Below are positions 23,010-33,559 of a DNA stretch of 64,000 nt, piece by piece. The notes under the pieces were generated by a model. That model had not been told where the DNA came from and made no database searches. It was given only the letters and a program-made list of their open reading frames with translations. The position numbers and the translations under genes were made by a program. Every line of letters begins with the position of its first letter. Position 1 is the first letter of the stretch. Location of the stretch: positions 1,860,001-1,924,000 of the forward strand of contig NW_006921538.1 in the NCBI RefSeq assembly GCF_000340215.1, in the 5' to 3' direction. This DNA comes from Pseudocercospora fijiensis CIRAD86 (lineage: Eukaryota > Ascomycota > Dothideomycetes > Mycosphaerellales > Mycosphaerellaceae).

Positions 23010-26000
23010 AGAGAAAGAGAACGACGTATTATCGTCGACGTTAAGGTGCCTTACAAGGGCCTTACGCGCACCCTTAAGGCACTAATCGATTGTAGTACCT
23101 AAATTAACCTTATCTCTTAGCATATAGCGAAAGTCCTAGACCTAGTGCCGCTAGATCTGGTCCCTCCGAAAGTTACTTTCCTCGATAACAATCGTATAAC
23201 GATCTACAAGGCTTACTCCCTCTCCCCGATAGTAAGGGATAAGACAGGTACCGAGCGTACTATCCCTTAAACCTTTTAGGCTAGGACCTTTACCGGATAC
23301 AATATAGTTTTAGGATAGGACTAGCTCGCCGATACTAATCCTCTTATCTCTTTCCGAAAGGGAACCTTTATCTAGAACCCGATTACCGGAGACCTAGAGG
23401 ACTACTTTAAGGCGCCTAATAAGCCCCTCGAAGACGCCTACGAGGTCCTTACGAATAACCCTATCCGTCGCATTCTTATAGCAATCGTTAACAGATCGGC
23501 TACCTTCTAGCTTAAAGATAGCCGGTATATTATTAGACCCGAAACTACTAACGAAGAACTACTAGGTAACGATCCTAACGTCGCTAGTGCCTCGGAGGTA
23601 CCTCTAGACTACCTCTATACCCTAGTAGTAGAAGCTCTTACAACCCTCTCTACCTAAGGAGGAGGTAACCGCGATCCTACTACTATCGATTATAGTTAGC
23701 AAGATCGTTAGTAGATCGGGGCACTTATTACTTACTCTAGGTTTAAAACCCTTTGCGACCCTTACCCTAAATTAACTTCGCTTCCTAGCTCTATCTACTA
23801 GTATACTATTATCGTTGCTACCGAAGTTTATTAAGAAGTACCCGAAGCATTTAAAGAATACGTTAATATCTTTAATACCGACCTTGCTAGCATTATTCCT
23901 TAGTATTCTTAGTACGACTATACTATCGAGCTAGAAGTAGGTAAAATTCCTCTATAACTTCCTATTTATAACCTCTCGTAGGACGAATTGAAGACACTCT
24001 GCGAATACATCGATTAGGCTCTAGCTAAAGGCTAGATCCGGCCTAGCAAGTCCCTATACGGTGCACCTATCCTCTTTGTCCTAAAGAAGGATAGTAGTGT
24101 TCGTCTATATATCGACTATCGTAGCCTTAATAAGATTACTATTAAGGATCGCTATCCGTTGCTACTTATTAGTAAGCTTCTCGATCGGCTTAGTAAGGCT
24201 AAGATCTTCTCTAAATTAGACCTTAAAGATACCTATTATCGTCTTCGTATTCGCAAAGGAGATAAATAGAAGACGGCTTTTAAGACTTGTTATAGACTAT
24301 TCGAGTATCTCGTTATGCTATTTAGCCTAGCTAATGCCCCTACTACTTTCTAATTATACATTAATTAGGCCCTTATAGGACTAGTCGATCGCATCTACGT
24401 AGTCTACTTAGACGATATCTTAATCTATTCTAAGAACCCTAAAGAGTATAATAAGTATGTCCGGATAGTCCTTAAAAGGCTGCGTTAATAGAAGCTATAT
24501 ACTAAGCCTTCTAAGTGCGAATTCTATACTAAGTATATAGAATTCTTAGGGTTTGTTGTTACTCCGGAGGGTGTCGTTATAGATAAAAAGCGGGCAAAGG
24601 CTATCTAAGATTAGCCTACACCTCGCAGTTATAGAGACGTTTAAGTCTTCTTGGGTTTCGCTAACTTCTATCGACGTTTTATATAGGGATATTTACGTAT
24701 CGCCCGCCTATTAAATAAATTGTTAGCTAGCGGGAAGTTAGAAGAGAAAGGGAAGGGGAAGAAGAAGGTTGTTAGAGGGCTATAGCAATAGATAGAAGAT
24801 GCCGAAGAATCGTTTCGTGCTCTAAAGCAGGCCTTCTAAGAAGCTCCTATCTTACGACACTTCGACCCTACTTTGCCGATTATAGTTATTACTAATGCCT
24901 TAGATACGGCCTATACTAGCATCCTCCTCTAACTAGGTGCCTCGGAGGCACCTTATTAGTGCTACTAGCACCCTGTTGCCTACTACTCTAAGAGTTTTGT
25001 AGGCGCGCAGATCCGTTATAGTATACTAGACAAAGAATTAATAGCGATTTCCGAATGCTTTAAAGTCTAGCGATACTACCTTAAAGGAGTAGCGTATCCG
25101 ATTAGAGTTATAACGGACTATTATAACCTAAAGTACTTTATAACGACTTAGGAGCTTAATAGCCGTTAAGCCCGCATTGCTAAACGCCTTGCCGCTTATA
25201 ACTTTACGATCGAGTATAAGAAGGGAATATCTAATCTATCGGACGGTCTCTCCCGCCGTCCTAACTACTTCGATAGGTTTAAGGACAATACTAAACGTAG
25301 AGAGCTAAGGGACCTCTTGCCTAGCCTTAAGCGTTAGTTAGAAGTTACCTAGGACCCGCGGCCTACCGTAGAGGCACCTCGCGGGCCCCTCGCGACCGTA
25401 TTAGTAGAATAGTCCTCTCCTACGGACTCGCCCGACGGTAGTTAAACAGATTATTTAACGATAGCAAGCCTCTACCTCTAAGAAGAGAACGAGGACTTAG
25501 ATAACTACGCTTTCGACAATGTCGTCGGACTGTACCTTGCTAGGGTAGAACCGACGGCTAGTACTAAGAACCGCAACCTCTTAATACCTTGCTATCTTAT
25601 TACTACGGTAGCAGATAGCGAAACGGCGTACGCTATCGAGCTACCGGCGTCCCTTATAGACCTTATTCGGGAAGCTTAGTAAAAGGACGCTTTTATAGAA
25701 GACATCCGAATCGGAGCTACGTAGGCGGCTAGAGGTAGTACGGATAAGGCACTAATAGAGCCCCTCCTAGGTACCTTAAAGGCACCTTAGCGCCCTCGGC
25801 TAGAAGGATACTAGGAATTCGATAATAATAACCTTCTTCGTTGCGATAGAAAAGTATATGTTCCTAGCTTTGCACCTCTTAAGTAAGAGATCCTTCGACG
25901 GAATTACGATAATCCTATCGCTAGGTACTATAGTACCGCACGAACTTAACACATTATCGCCGCTAAGTACTATTAGCCTAGGATTACTAAAGAAGTATCT

Positions 26001-27360
26001 AAATACGTCTCCTAATGCGATATCTATTAAAGAACGAAAACTAAACACTATAAGCCTTATAGTTAGCTACGCTCGCTAGAGGTCCCTAAGGTGCCTTAGA
26101 GGTACCTCTCTATAGACTTTATTACTAGGTTGCCGCCTTCTATTAGGTTTAAAGGTTATATATATAATTCTGTCTTAGTTATTATCGATCGATTTTCTAA
26201 AATAGTACGTTACTTCCCCGTTATAAAGGACATTAACGCGGTTGCACTAGTAGAGCTTTTCTTTAACAAGGTCGTCTATAATACCGGAGCTCCTATTAAG
26301 TTAGTTTCTAATCGGGGATCAATCTTTACTAGTGCTTACTAGAGTGCTTTCTGTTACTACCTCGCTATTAAGCGCCGTCTTAGTACTGCTTTTTATCCTT
26401 AGACCGACGGTTAGACTAAGCGTATAAACTAACAGCTTAAGAACTATCTTCGCATCTACTATAATTAGGACTAAGACGATTAGGCTCGGTTGCTATATAC
26501 TGCTGCGTTTACTTATAATAGCAAGCCGCATAATAGGCTTAGTAGCAAATCCCTAATTAAGGTTGCTTTCGGTATTAAACCGAACCTTCCTAATAGTGTT
26601 AAGATCGCATCGAGTAGGGAGCACCTACCTCTAGGGTATCTCGATAGTACCTCGCTAGTGCCGCTAAGGACTAAGAAGCTCGCGGAAGAAGCGTATACGT
26701 TCCTATTCGGCAGACTAAAAGACTTCGAAGAAGCTCGCTCCTCGCTCTAGTATACTTAGGAGCTATAACAACGCTACTACGATAGATTAACGAAGGACAA
26801 GCACTTCGCTATCGGTAATTAAGTCCTATTATCGGTAAAGAACATTCGTACGAAGCGTCCTTACCGTAAGCTCGACAATAAATATCTTAGACCTTTTACT
26901 ATTATAGAGCGCTTCGGAAGCTAGGCTTATAAGCTTAACCTGCCTCCGTCGATAAAGCGCTTATACCCGGTGTTCTATATATCGTTACTAGAAGGATACA
27001 ACGCTCGTAAAGGCTACTAGCTACCCCCTGTCGACGATATTAAGGAGGATAGATTAGAGGAAGAATATAAGGTCGAGGAGATCGTCGCTTATAAAGGAAG
27101 AGGAAAGAATAAGAAGTTTAGGGTTAGATAGAAGGGGTATTCGCCTAAATAGGACGATTAGATAATAGAAGAGCAGTTAGCTTATTCTCTAAATCTACTC
27201 GCAAAGTATAAGGAGAAGATTAGAAACGCTACTAGTGCCTAAAGCACTATAGAGGTACCTCGGAGGCCCTCTAAGAGGGCTCGTAAGGCCCTACCGACGA
27301 CTAAAGTATCTTCTTCTCGTCGGCCTAGTCTCCGACTAAGGGCAAATTAAGACAGTGCTA
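23010..27360 (+). pseudogene. Nested chromovirus: pol (PR-RT-RNase H-integrase-chromodomain)
   Basis: One frame about 4.3 kb long. Protease: ALIDCSTQINLIS near 23080, with a D-C-S variant of [24 protein letters not shown] and an intact YLDD box at 24405-24416. RNase H: HPVAYYSKSF and TDYYNLKYF near 24970-25145, ending in NLSDGLSRRPNYF. Integrase: a zinc-binding remnant with CDIYQRTK, SIDFITRLPP (first Asp) near 26115, LVSNRGSIF (second Asp now Asn) near 26300, and QLKNYLRIY (Glu now Lys) near 26440. Chromodomain at about 27059-27215: EEEYKVEEIVAYKG followed by KGYSP, usually a reader of methylated histone tails that guides integration to heterochromatin. Stops are TAA/TAG. Confidence 0.93.
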
Positions 27361-27742
27361 GTAGATAAACTTTATAGAAGTTATTAATATTACCGGGCGA
27401 CTATTATTAATTTCCTAGCTATCTAAAGTATCCTCTTCTTATTTAGGATAATAGTATTAAAAGCATGCCCGTTTGTAGAACCTTCCTATCTCTACCTATA
27501 CGCTAAGCGTACTTAAGGTACTCTCGAGTCGTATATATTCTCGCTCGAAAATTTATAAAAACAATACTCTATGCCCTACCCGCTTAACCTAAGCCCCTCG
27601 TAGGTACCTCCGATGCCTCTCGAAAATCCCTTAGCGGACTTTATAGCTAAGGAAGATTAGACGCTAAAACTTCGTACTAAGATGCTCCTTACTAATCGCC
27701 TTAAAGTACTACTACTCTATCTCCCTATCGATAGTTATATTC
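27361..27742. other. Spacer after chromovirus pol
   Basis: No gene is recognised. It separates the end of pol from the convergent minus-strand reading frame. Confidence 0.45.
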
Positions 27743-28690
27743 TAACCCTCGGCGGTTAGATCGACTAAGCGTCCCTTCGAGAAAGCCTCCTAAGCCGCCT
27801 AATAGTTAGCCTTTAGCTAGTTATCGTAATTCGACTAATCCTAGCTAGAGGGTTTATAGTTAAGGAGATTGTCGTTCTTTAGACGAAGGCGGATGCGGTT
27901 GTAGCCTGCCTATATCTTGTCGGCGTAGTTGCGCTAATCTGCCTTACGGCGAAGGGTGTCTTAATAAAGAGCGCCGTAGTTGTTAATACTTACCTTAGCG
28001 CGGCGACGGAGGTACTTAAGGAAATTAGCTATACGCTACATTATAGGAGGGATCTATATAGCGGATTAGCGGGTGCCTCTAAGGCGCCTCGTAGGTAACA
28101 CTTATAGGCTTATAACCCTAGCCCTAAATAGGTCTATATCGGCCGCACTTTATATCTTCCTTAAACTCGTAGCTATCTAGTACGGAGAGCTGCTTGCCGA
28201 TAGTTATCTTGTTTGTACCGATATTCTAGCTCCTACGGACGCACTCGAGGTAGATAGCGTAGCTAGTACGAAGCTCTAGGCGAGGTTCGAGAACCGGACT
28301 TACTCTATAGAAGTTAAATAGGACGTCCTTAGAAGGGATATTAGCCTCGCTGTTAATATAGAGGCAGCTATCGTTATAGTGCTCTAAGGGGCTACCGCGA
28401 CCTAAGGTCTTCTAAGCGTACGTAAACGAGTTGTCCGAAGCACTACGCGGTATACCGCTACTACCTTAATTAATAGGAGTAAAGTTGTAACCGCTGCTAC
28501 TACCGGAACCTAAAGCTATAATAAAAGGGTCGGCGAGAGTTAGCTCTTGCAACAATAGCGGTAATAGTAGTGCTTAAGAGGTGTTAGCCTTAGTGTTTAA
28601 GGGACTAGGAGAAGTGTATCGAAGCGGAGTAGTATCGAGCGGGCGATCTAATACTAGTTAGTATTAATAAAAAGAAGAAGAAGGTTGTTT
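27743..28690 (-). pseudogene. Antisense accessory reading frame in the chromovirus, family unknown
   Basis: The minus strand gives a long frame interrupted only by TAA/TAG. Its start region is LDTTPLRYTSPSPLN. Middle parts include ELTLADPFIIALGSGSSSG, GRGSPLEHYNDSCLYINS and ITIKGKQ-like segments (ITIGKQLSVLDSYEF). After a frame shift near 28060 it continues with FLKYLRRRAKVSINNYGALY and IRLRLKNDNLLNYKPS, ending at a TAG (27743-27745) that may itself be a mutated CAG. About 315 residues. It is transcriptionally opposed to gag-pol and lies between pol and the 3' LTR, where some LTR elements carry extra genes. I do not recognise it. Confidence 0.5.
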
Positions 28691-29485
28691 AACGAAACGC
28701 GCGCTTTTAACCCTAGCGACCTATACTTACTTCGCATATAGACGCTTCTAGTACCTTACGGGCACCTCGGCGGTAACTCTAAGAGGTCGCGAGTAAAGCG
28801 TATATAACGTAGGTAACGCAAAGGGTCGGCGTAATAAACATACTCTTATTAATCGTTATCCCTAGTAAAAACTAAGCGTACCGACCTCGACTACTTCTAC
28901 GCTTTAGCGTATAAGCACTCTTTATATTTCCTAGGAAACTATAGTGTTTAGTAGATATCGAGGGCGAAATTAGGAGAAGGAGAGAGTAGAAGAAAAATAC
29001 GCGATTATCTAATTCCTAGTAGCAAACAAACCCCGTATATAAAAGTTCCCTAAGTAAAGGAGCAAGCACCGCAAAGGCACCGTAACCCTACCTTAAAGGT
29101 AATAGGAACAAATAGTACGTTTAAAGGCTAAGCCTAATAAGCGTAACCGCCGAGCGGATACTTACATATGCGGCAGCAACTACGCCTTAGCGAATAGCTC
29201 TTTAGTCGTTTAGCGCTTACCGTCGATACTAGAGGTTTCTACTAGAAGTAGGGCGAAGGTCTATATAGGACTACTCCCTAGCGCCCTGCTCTTTTCGGGG
29301 CGTAAGTCCTATTATCTATATAGAGGTACCTTAGAGGTACCTCTATCCTGCTATCGACGTTCCGTAGTAATATTTCTACTACTAGACCGCGCATCGCTAT
29401 ACTAACCTAGTAGCGGCGCGGGAAAGCGCAAGTAGTAGAGGAGGTAGCGGCGCGGGAAAAATATATAACCTAAGGATAGGCTATC
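28691..29485. other. 3' untranslated part of the chromovirus
   Basis: No reading frame can be followed. The block leads to the polypurine tract. If the antisense frame was a gene, its promoter would be here; none is evident. Confidence 0.5.
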
Positions 29486-29498
29486 GAGGGGGGGGGAT
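29486..29498 (+). other. Polypurine tract of the chromovirus
   Basis: gagggggggggga, an uninterrupted purine run two bases before the 3' LTR (29501). In LTR elements this primes plus-strand DNA synthesis. Confidence 0.88.
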
Positions 29499-29500
29499 AC

Positions 29501-29719
29501 TATAAGGGAATACCCTTCTATACCGCTAAGACCCTTACTAGGCACCTATAAGGCACCCTAGAGGTGCCTCGCTAGTAACCCCGAGTTACCTAACTCTTAG
29601 CACTATAGGATAAGGCGCCTGTTCCTACCTCGAGAATCGCTCGTTCCTTAGGCGATATCGTTAAATGCTAAGACTACTATTTACTCGTGTTAATACTCCC
29701 TATATACTACTTCCTTATA
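29501..29719 (+). repeat. 3' LTR of the nested chromovirus
   Basis: 219 bp, followed at once by the right GATAT duplication. It carries 5 of the 11 mutated states relative to the 5' LTR (for example gctaag for gccgag). Confidence 0.95.
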
Positions 29720-29724
29720 GATAT

Positions 29725-31760
29725 AGTATATTAAAATCGAACCTAGCGAGGTAGACGGCCTATCTAGCCTATCGACCTATAACCCTAGTAACCTTAGTAA
29801 TACTACGGAGGTTGTTATAGTCCGTATAAACCTAAATCGTATATTAGGCCCTATCGAGGTAGTGCCTCTAATACTTAAAGGCCTCGATAATAGCTAGCAA
29901 TTCTTGCTCGTAGGTCTTATAGCGACGCTTAGCGTTAATTATCTTTCTTAAGAAGAAGGCAATTAGGTGCTAGTAGGTGTTATTAGCCTATTATAACATA
30001 ATAGCTAATATAGCGAACTATAAAGCGTTAGTCTTAATACGGATCTGCTTACTTAGTATAAAATAGCGCAATAGAGGGACTTTAGTAAAGCGTTGCTTTA
30101 GACCGTTAAAAGCGGCTTGTGCTCTATTAGTCTATTTAAACTCTCTAGAAGGGTTTGCCTTAGTCTTAGTAAGCTTAGTAAGTAGTATTATATGCCTCGA
30201 ATAGCCCTTAATAAAGCGGCGGTAAAAGTTAGTAAAACCTAGGAACGATTAAAGCTCCTTAATACTAGTAGGCGTTAGCTACTTAGTAATAGTCGTAATC
30301 CGATTAGGATTAGCCTTAATACCCTCGGTTAATATAAGGAAGCTAAGGAAGGCTACCTCCTTAGTAGCGAAGGTACATTTAGAAGGCTTATAATATAGGC
30401 TATATATTCTTAGGCGATCGAGTACCTTACGGACTATAGCCTAGTGCTCCGCAATGTTAGGTAAGTATATATAAACTAGGATGTTATCTAGGTAAACTAT
30501 ACAAAGGTAATCTAATAGGCCTAATAGGGCCCGATTAATATAGGACTAGAATGTAGTAGGGGTATTAGCTAGCCTAAATAGTATAACTAAGTACTCGAAA
30601 TAGCTATAACGAGTACGGAAGGCCGTCTTCTATTCGTTACCCTTACGGATGCGGATGCGATAGTATACATCCTTAATGTCTAATATAGTATAAAAATAGG
30701 CGCTAGATAGGCGATCGAGGGTCTTATTAATAAGCAGAAGTAGATAGCGGTCTTTAATAGTAATAGCATTAAGTCTACGGTAATTAACGTATAACCGTAG
30801 GCTACTATCCTTCTTTAGAACAAATAGGATTGGTGCACTAGTAGGGCTGTTACTATACCGTATCCGGCTACTAGCTAGGTTTTCCTCTAGATACTTACGT
30901 AACATAGCAAGCTCTCGTTTACTAAGGTTATAGAGGGGACTAAAAGGGACCTCTTTGCCCTCTATAATGTTAATCTTATAGTCTATCTCTTTAAATATAG
31001 GCAATGTCGATGCCAAGTAGTGTTTAAACATATTAATGTAGGTCTCTCGAATAGGCTAAGGTATACGAGCAAGCTATTTAGGGTCTATACTATTAGGGGG
31101 CACAGGTTTATTATTATTACTACCGAGTAGGTCGGTAGTTGGATTAGCTAAGGTAGAGGCTAGTATTAGGTTGCTAATAAATAGTACCCTAATATCGTTA
31201 GGGCACTCGCTAGCGTCGACGTACTTAATATCCTCTTTCCTAGCAATTCCAAATCGCTATTATTAACTGCCTAAGTCTATAGCGATAGCATAGTACTTAA
31301 GAATAGGGTTGCTAATAACAATATCGGATAGGAGGTTATCTATATCTACCGTATAGGTAGTAAAGTCTAGTAGGCGTTTATTTCTAAGGTCGTCCTTTAG
31401 GACTATAGAGACATAGTAGGCTCTATAGGTTAAGTGCCGAGCGTTATTAAACTAAGCAAGGGTTAGTAGGTTAGTCCTAGGCAGTTGTCGAAGGTCTAAT
31501 TGCTTAGCTAGGCAATAGCTAATAAGGGCGCTAACTGAATTTCCTAGATCTAGTATAACCTTAGTCTTATAATTAGTGCTATACGAGTCTAATACGAGAC
31601 AGGTGCGTATAATAGCTAGTACAATGTTAATAGTCTTACGCCGCACAAGGCTAACAGTTAGTACGGCGCTTATTCTTTTTTCGACTAATAAGAAAGTTAG
31701 CCTATAGGGGTAGCGTTAGCTGCTAAAAGGTGCTTTCGGTACTTAGTAGTAGTACGGTCG
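29725..31760 (-). pseudogene. Gypsy element 2: pol (protease, RT, RNase H), decayed
   Basis: Read on the minus strand from high to low. Protease: VILDLGNSVSALIS near 31540, where D-S-G-A has become D-L-G-N. RT: LYVNYRRLNAITIKDRY near 30780, with the polymerase box YLDN at 30483-30494 (second Asp lost). RNase H: AFFLRKIINAKRRYKTYEQ, ELLAIIEAFKY, VYTDYNNLRSIT and LARFDFNIL, ending at the chromovirus insertion. The RT differs clearly from that of element 1, so this is another family although the LTR is shared. The remaining linker is at 21140-21249. Integrase is missing from the window. Confidence 0.9.
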
Positions 31761-31779
31761 ATTCGGGCCTAATCCTTAG

Positions 31780-33000
31780 CTTTGTCGCATTAGCCTAGTA
31801 AATAGCTAGTACTATTATAGTTAAAGCATTTCAATCCGGTTAGAGGATTGCTATAGCCGCTATTACTACTATTATTAGTTAAGCGGTTAGTATTATAGGA
31901 ATACGAGCCCCTTCTACGGCCTCTATCGCGGCCTCCTCTATATAGTCGCTAGCTACGGCCTCTCCTACGGTCGTTGTTACTATTCCTATTATTAGTACTA
32001 TTGTTTTAGTAGGAACCTTAGTTTCCTCTATAGGCACTACGGTTGCCGCGGTTAGTACTAGCTAGTCGGATCCTCGATTCTAGTCGTTATTAGAGCTAAA
32101 CAGCTCGTTCGGCTATTTCTACTTCGACTATAAATTAAATGCATATTAGGTTAGCCTGTTCGAATATACGGCGGCGGTCTAATTTAAGGACTAATTCCTA
32201 TCGCAATTTAGGTCGTATCTTAGATATCTAGATAGAGTCGGTCTTAGGTAGCAAATCGTCCTCGATAGTCTTTAAATAGGCCTTAAATAAGCGAGCTAAT
32301 TAATTAGTCTTTTGCTTAGCTCGAAGGTACTAGTCCTAAGCGTGTTGTTGCCTTAGTATAGGGTTTCTAAGGGTGTCTAGTATAATAGTTTTATAGGTCT
32401 GCTACTAAATAGCGGTCTAATCGTTAAGGGATTTAAAATGGTTATCCTAGGTGCGTTTCAGGTCTCTATTAATGTATTGTATAGCGTAGACGACTAATAA
32501 ATAGTTATCTAGCAACGCTCTTAGTGCATTGCGCTAGTTAAGCTCGCAGTTACGAATGTAGTTATTGTATTGCTTCTAGCTAGAGCTATTAAACACGGTA
32601 TAGTCCTTAAGTTTAGCATCCTTCTTCTAGACTAGGACTAGTAGTAAGGAAGGCCCTACTATCGGCTTAGTAGTAGTTGTTAGGGCCTCCTAAAGGCAGC
32701 GAAGCTCGAGGAGGTTATCCTTTAGCTACTGCTCTTAACGTAGGGCAGTAAGCCTATTTTAAGTAGCTTCTTAAAGTCTCCCTACTAGTTAGGGCCTAAA
32801 GGCTAGTTAGCTATATCGACGGTTAACAATATTGCTAAGGATATCGTTAACGGGCAACGATAGGTTATCCCCTTCGATTATAGGTTCTTTAGTAGGCCCT
32901 CTAGTAGGCTCTTTAGTAGGCACCTTAGTAGGAGGCACTTTAGTAGGCACTATGCTACTAGCGTTGTCGTTGCTAGCGCTACTAGCGGCTCCGCGGTTAT
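31780..33000 (-). pseudogene. Gypsy element 2: gag with zinc knuckle remnant
   Basis: The minus-strand frame directly follows the LTR. The N-terminal part (33000-32810) is hydrophilic with a repeated (P-T-K-x)n segment, VPTKVPPTKVPTKEPT, then LPVNDILSNIVNRRYS. The middle reads RNALRALLDNYLLVVYAIQ and DLLPKTDSI, of helical gag type. The zinc knuckle at 31787-31828 reads CFNYNSTSYLLG-stop-C, so the second Cys and the His have both become Tyr, as TGT-to-TAT and CAC-to-TAC would give. The frame is interrupted by TAA/TAG. Confidence 0.75.
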
Positions 33001-33492
33001 TGTTTCGTAATAATCCGGCTATTATAAGGGGCGACACTAATAATGTATTATTAGCCCCTAAGATACGGATATAGCGGAATTAGTAGATATCGGCTTAGTG
33101 CGATTAACTTAGTATAATAGGCTATATAGAAGGCCTTACTTAATAATTAGTACGGTTGTTTCGATAGAATAGTACATATAGGTCCCGTTCTTTAAGCGTA
33201 ATATAGTTAAATCGATAGTTTTCGTAGCTATACCGCTAAAAGCTTAAAATAAGGACTATCTAGCTACTGCCCTTAAAGGGTAGATCGAATACTATATAAG
33301 AAGGGTTATATTAGCAGGTAGATAGGGTAGTAGTAAGTACAAGTAGTATTTGATAGAGATCTAGGAGAAGAGGGAGGAAGGTAGGCAAGTTAGCCTACTA
33401 CTAAGCGCTAAGCCCTACCTAAGGCATCGAGACCCTAGCTTTACTCGAGCCCGGTTACATACCAATTACGTATAACCTCTTTAGTCCTAATA
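33001..33492 (-). repeat. LTR of Gypsy element 2 (5' LTR), same family as 3911-4406
   Basis: This 492-bp copy begins TGTTTCGTAATAA and ends CCTAATA. It is homologous along its full length to 3911-4406 and oriented the same way relative to the adjoining gag. Homology also covers the about 24 bases of leader next to it, but not the rest of the interior. Confidence 0.88.
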
Positions 33493-33559
33493 GAGGACCT
33501 ACCCCGATAAGCTACGCCCCTCCGCCTTTAGTCGGTTCTCTATTACTATCCTCTATCTA

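Larger units (their letters stand above)
21250..29724 (+). mobile_element. Nested Ty3/Gypsy chromovirus with both LTRs and 5-bp TSD
   Basis: A complete insertion 8465 bp long (21255-29719) lies between two copies of GATAT (21250-21254 and 29720-29724). Both LTRs are 219 bp and differ by 11 transitions with no indels or transversions. Termini are TATAAGGG...CCTTATA, probably TGTAAGGG...CCTTACA before RIP. Inside are gag, pol with a C-terminal chromodomain, an antisense reading frame and a polypurine tract. It interrupts element 2 at the end of RNase H. Confidence 0.95.

Noticed and set aside
25858..26079. Overlapping open frames on both strands at 25.8-26.08 kb
   Set aside because: They lie in other frames of the chromovirus integrase N-terminal region; the pol frame explains the sequence.
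32832..33074. Plus-strand open frame across the element 2 LTR edge
   Set aside because: Antisense of the P-T-K repeat in gag; crosses the LTR boundary, so not a gene.
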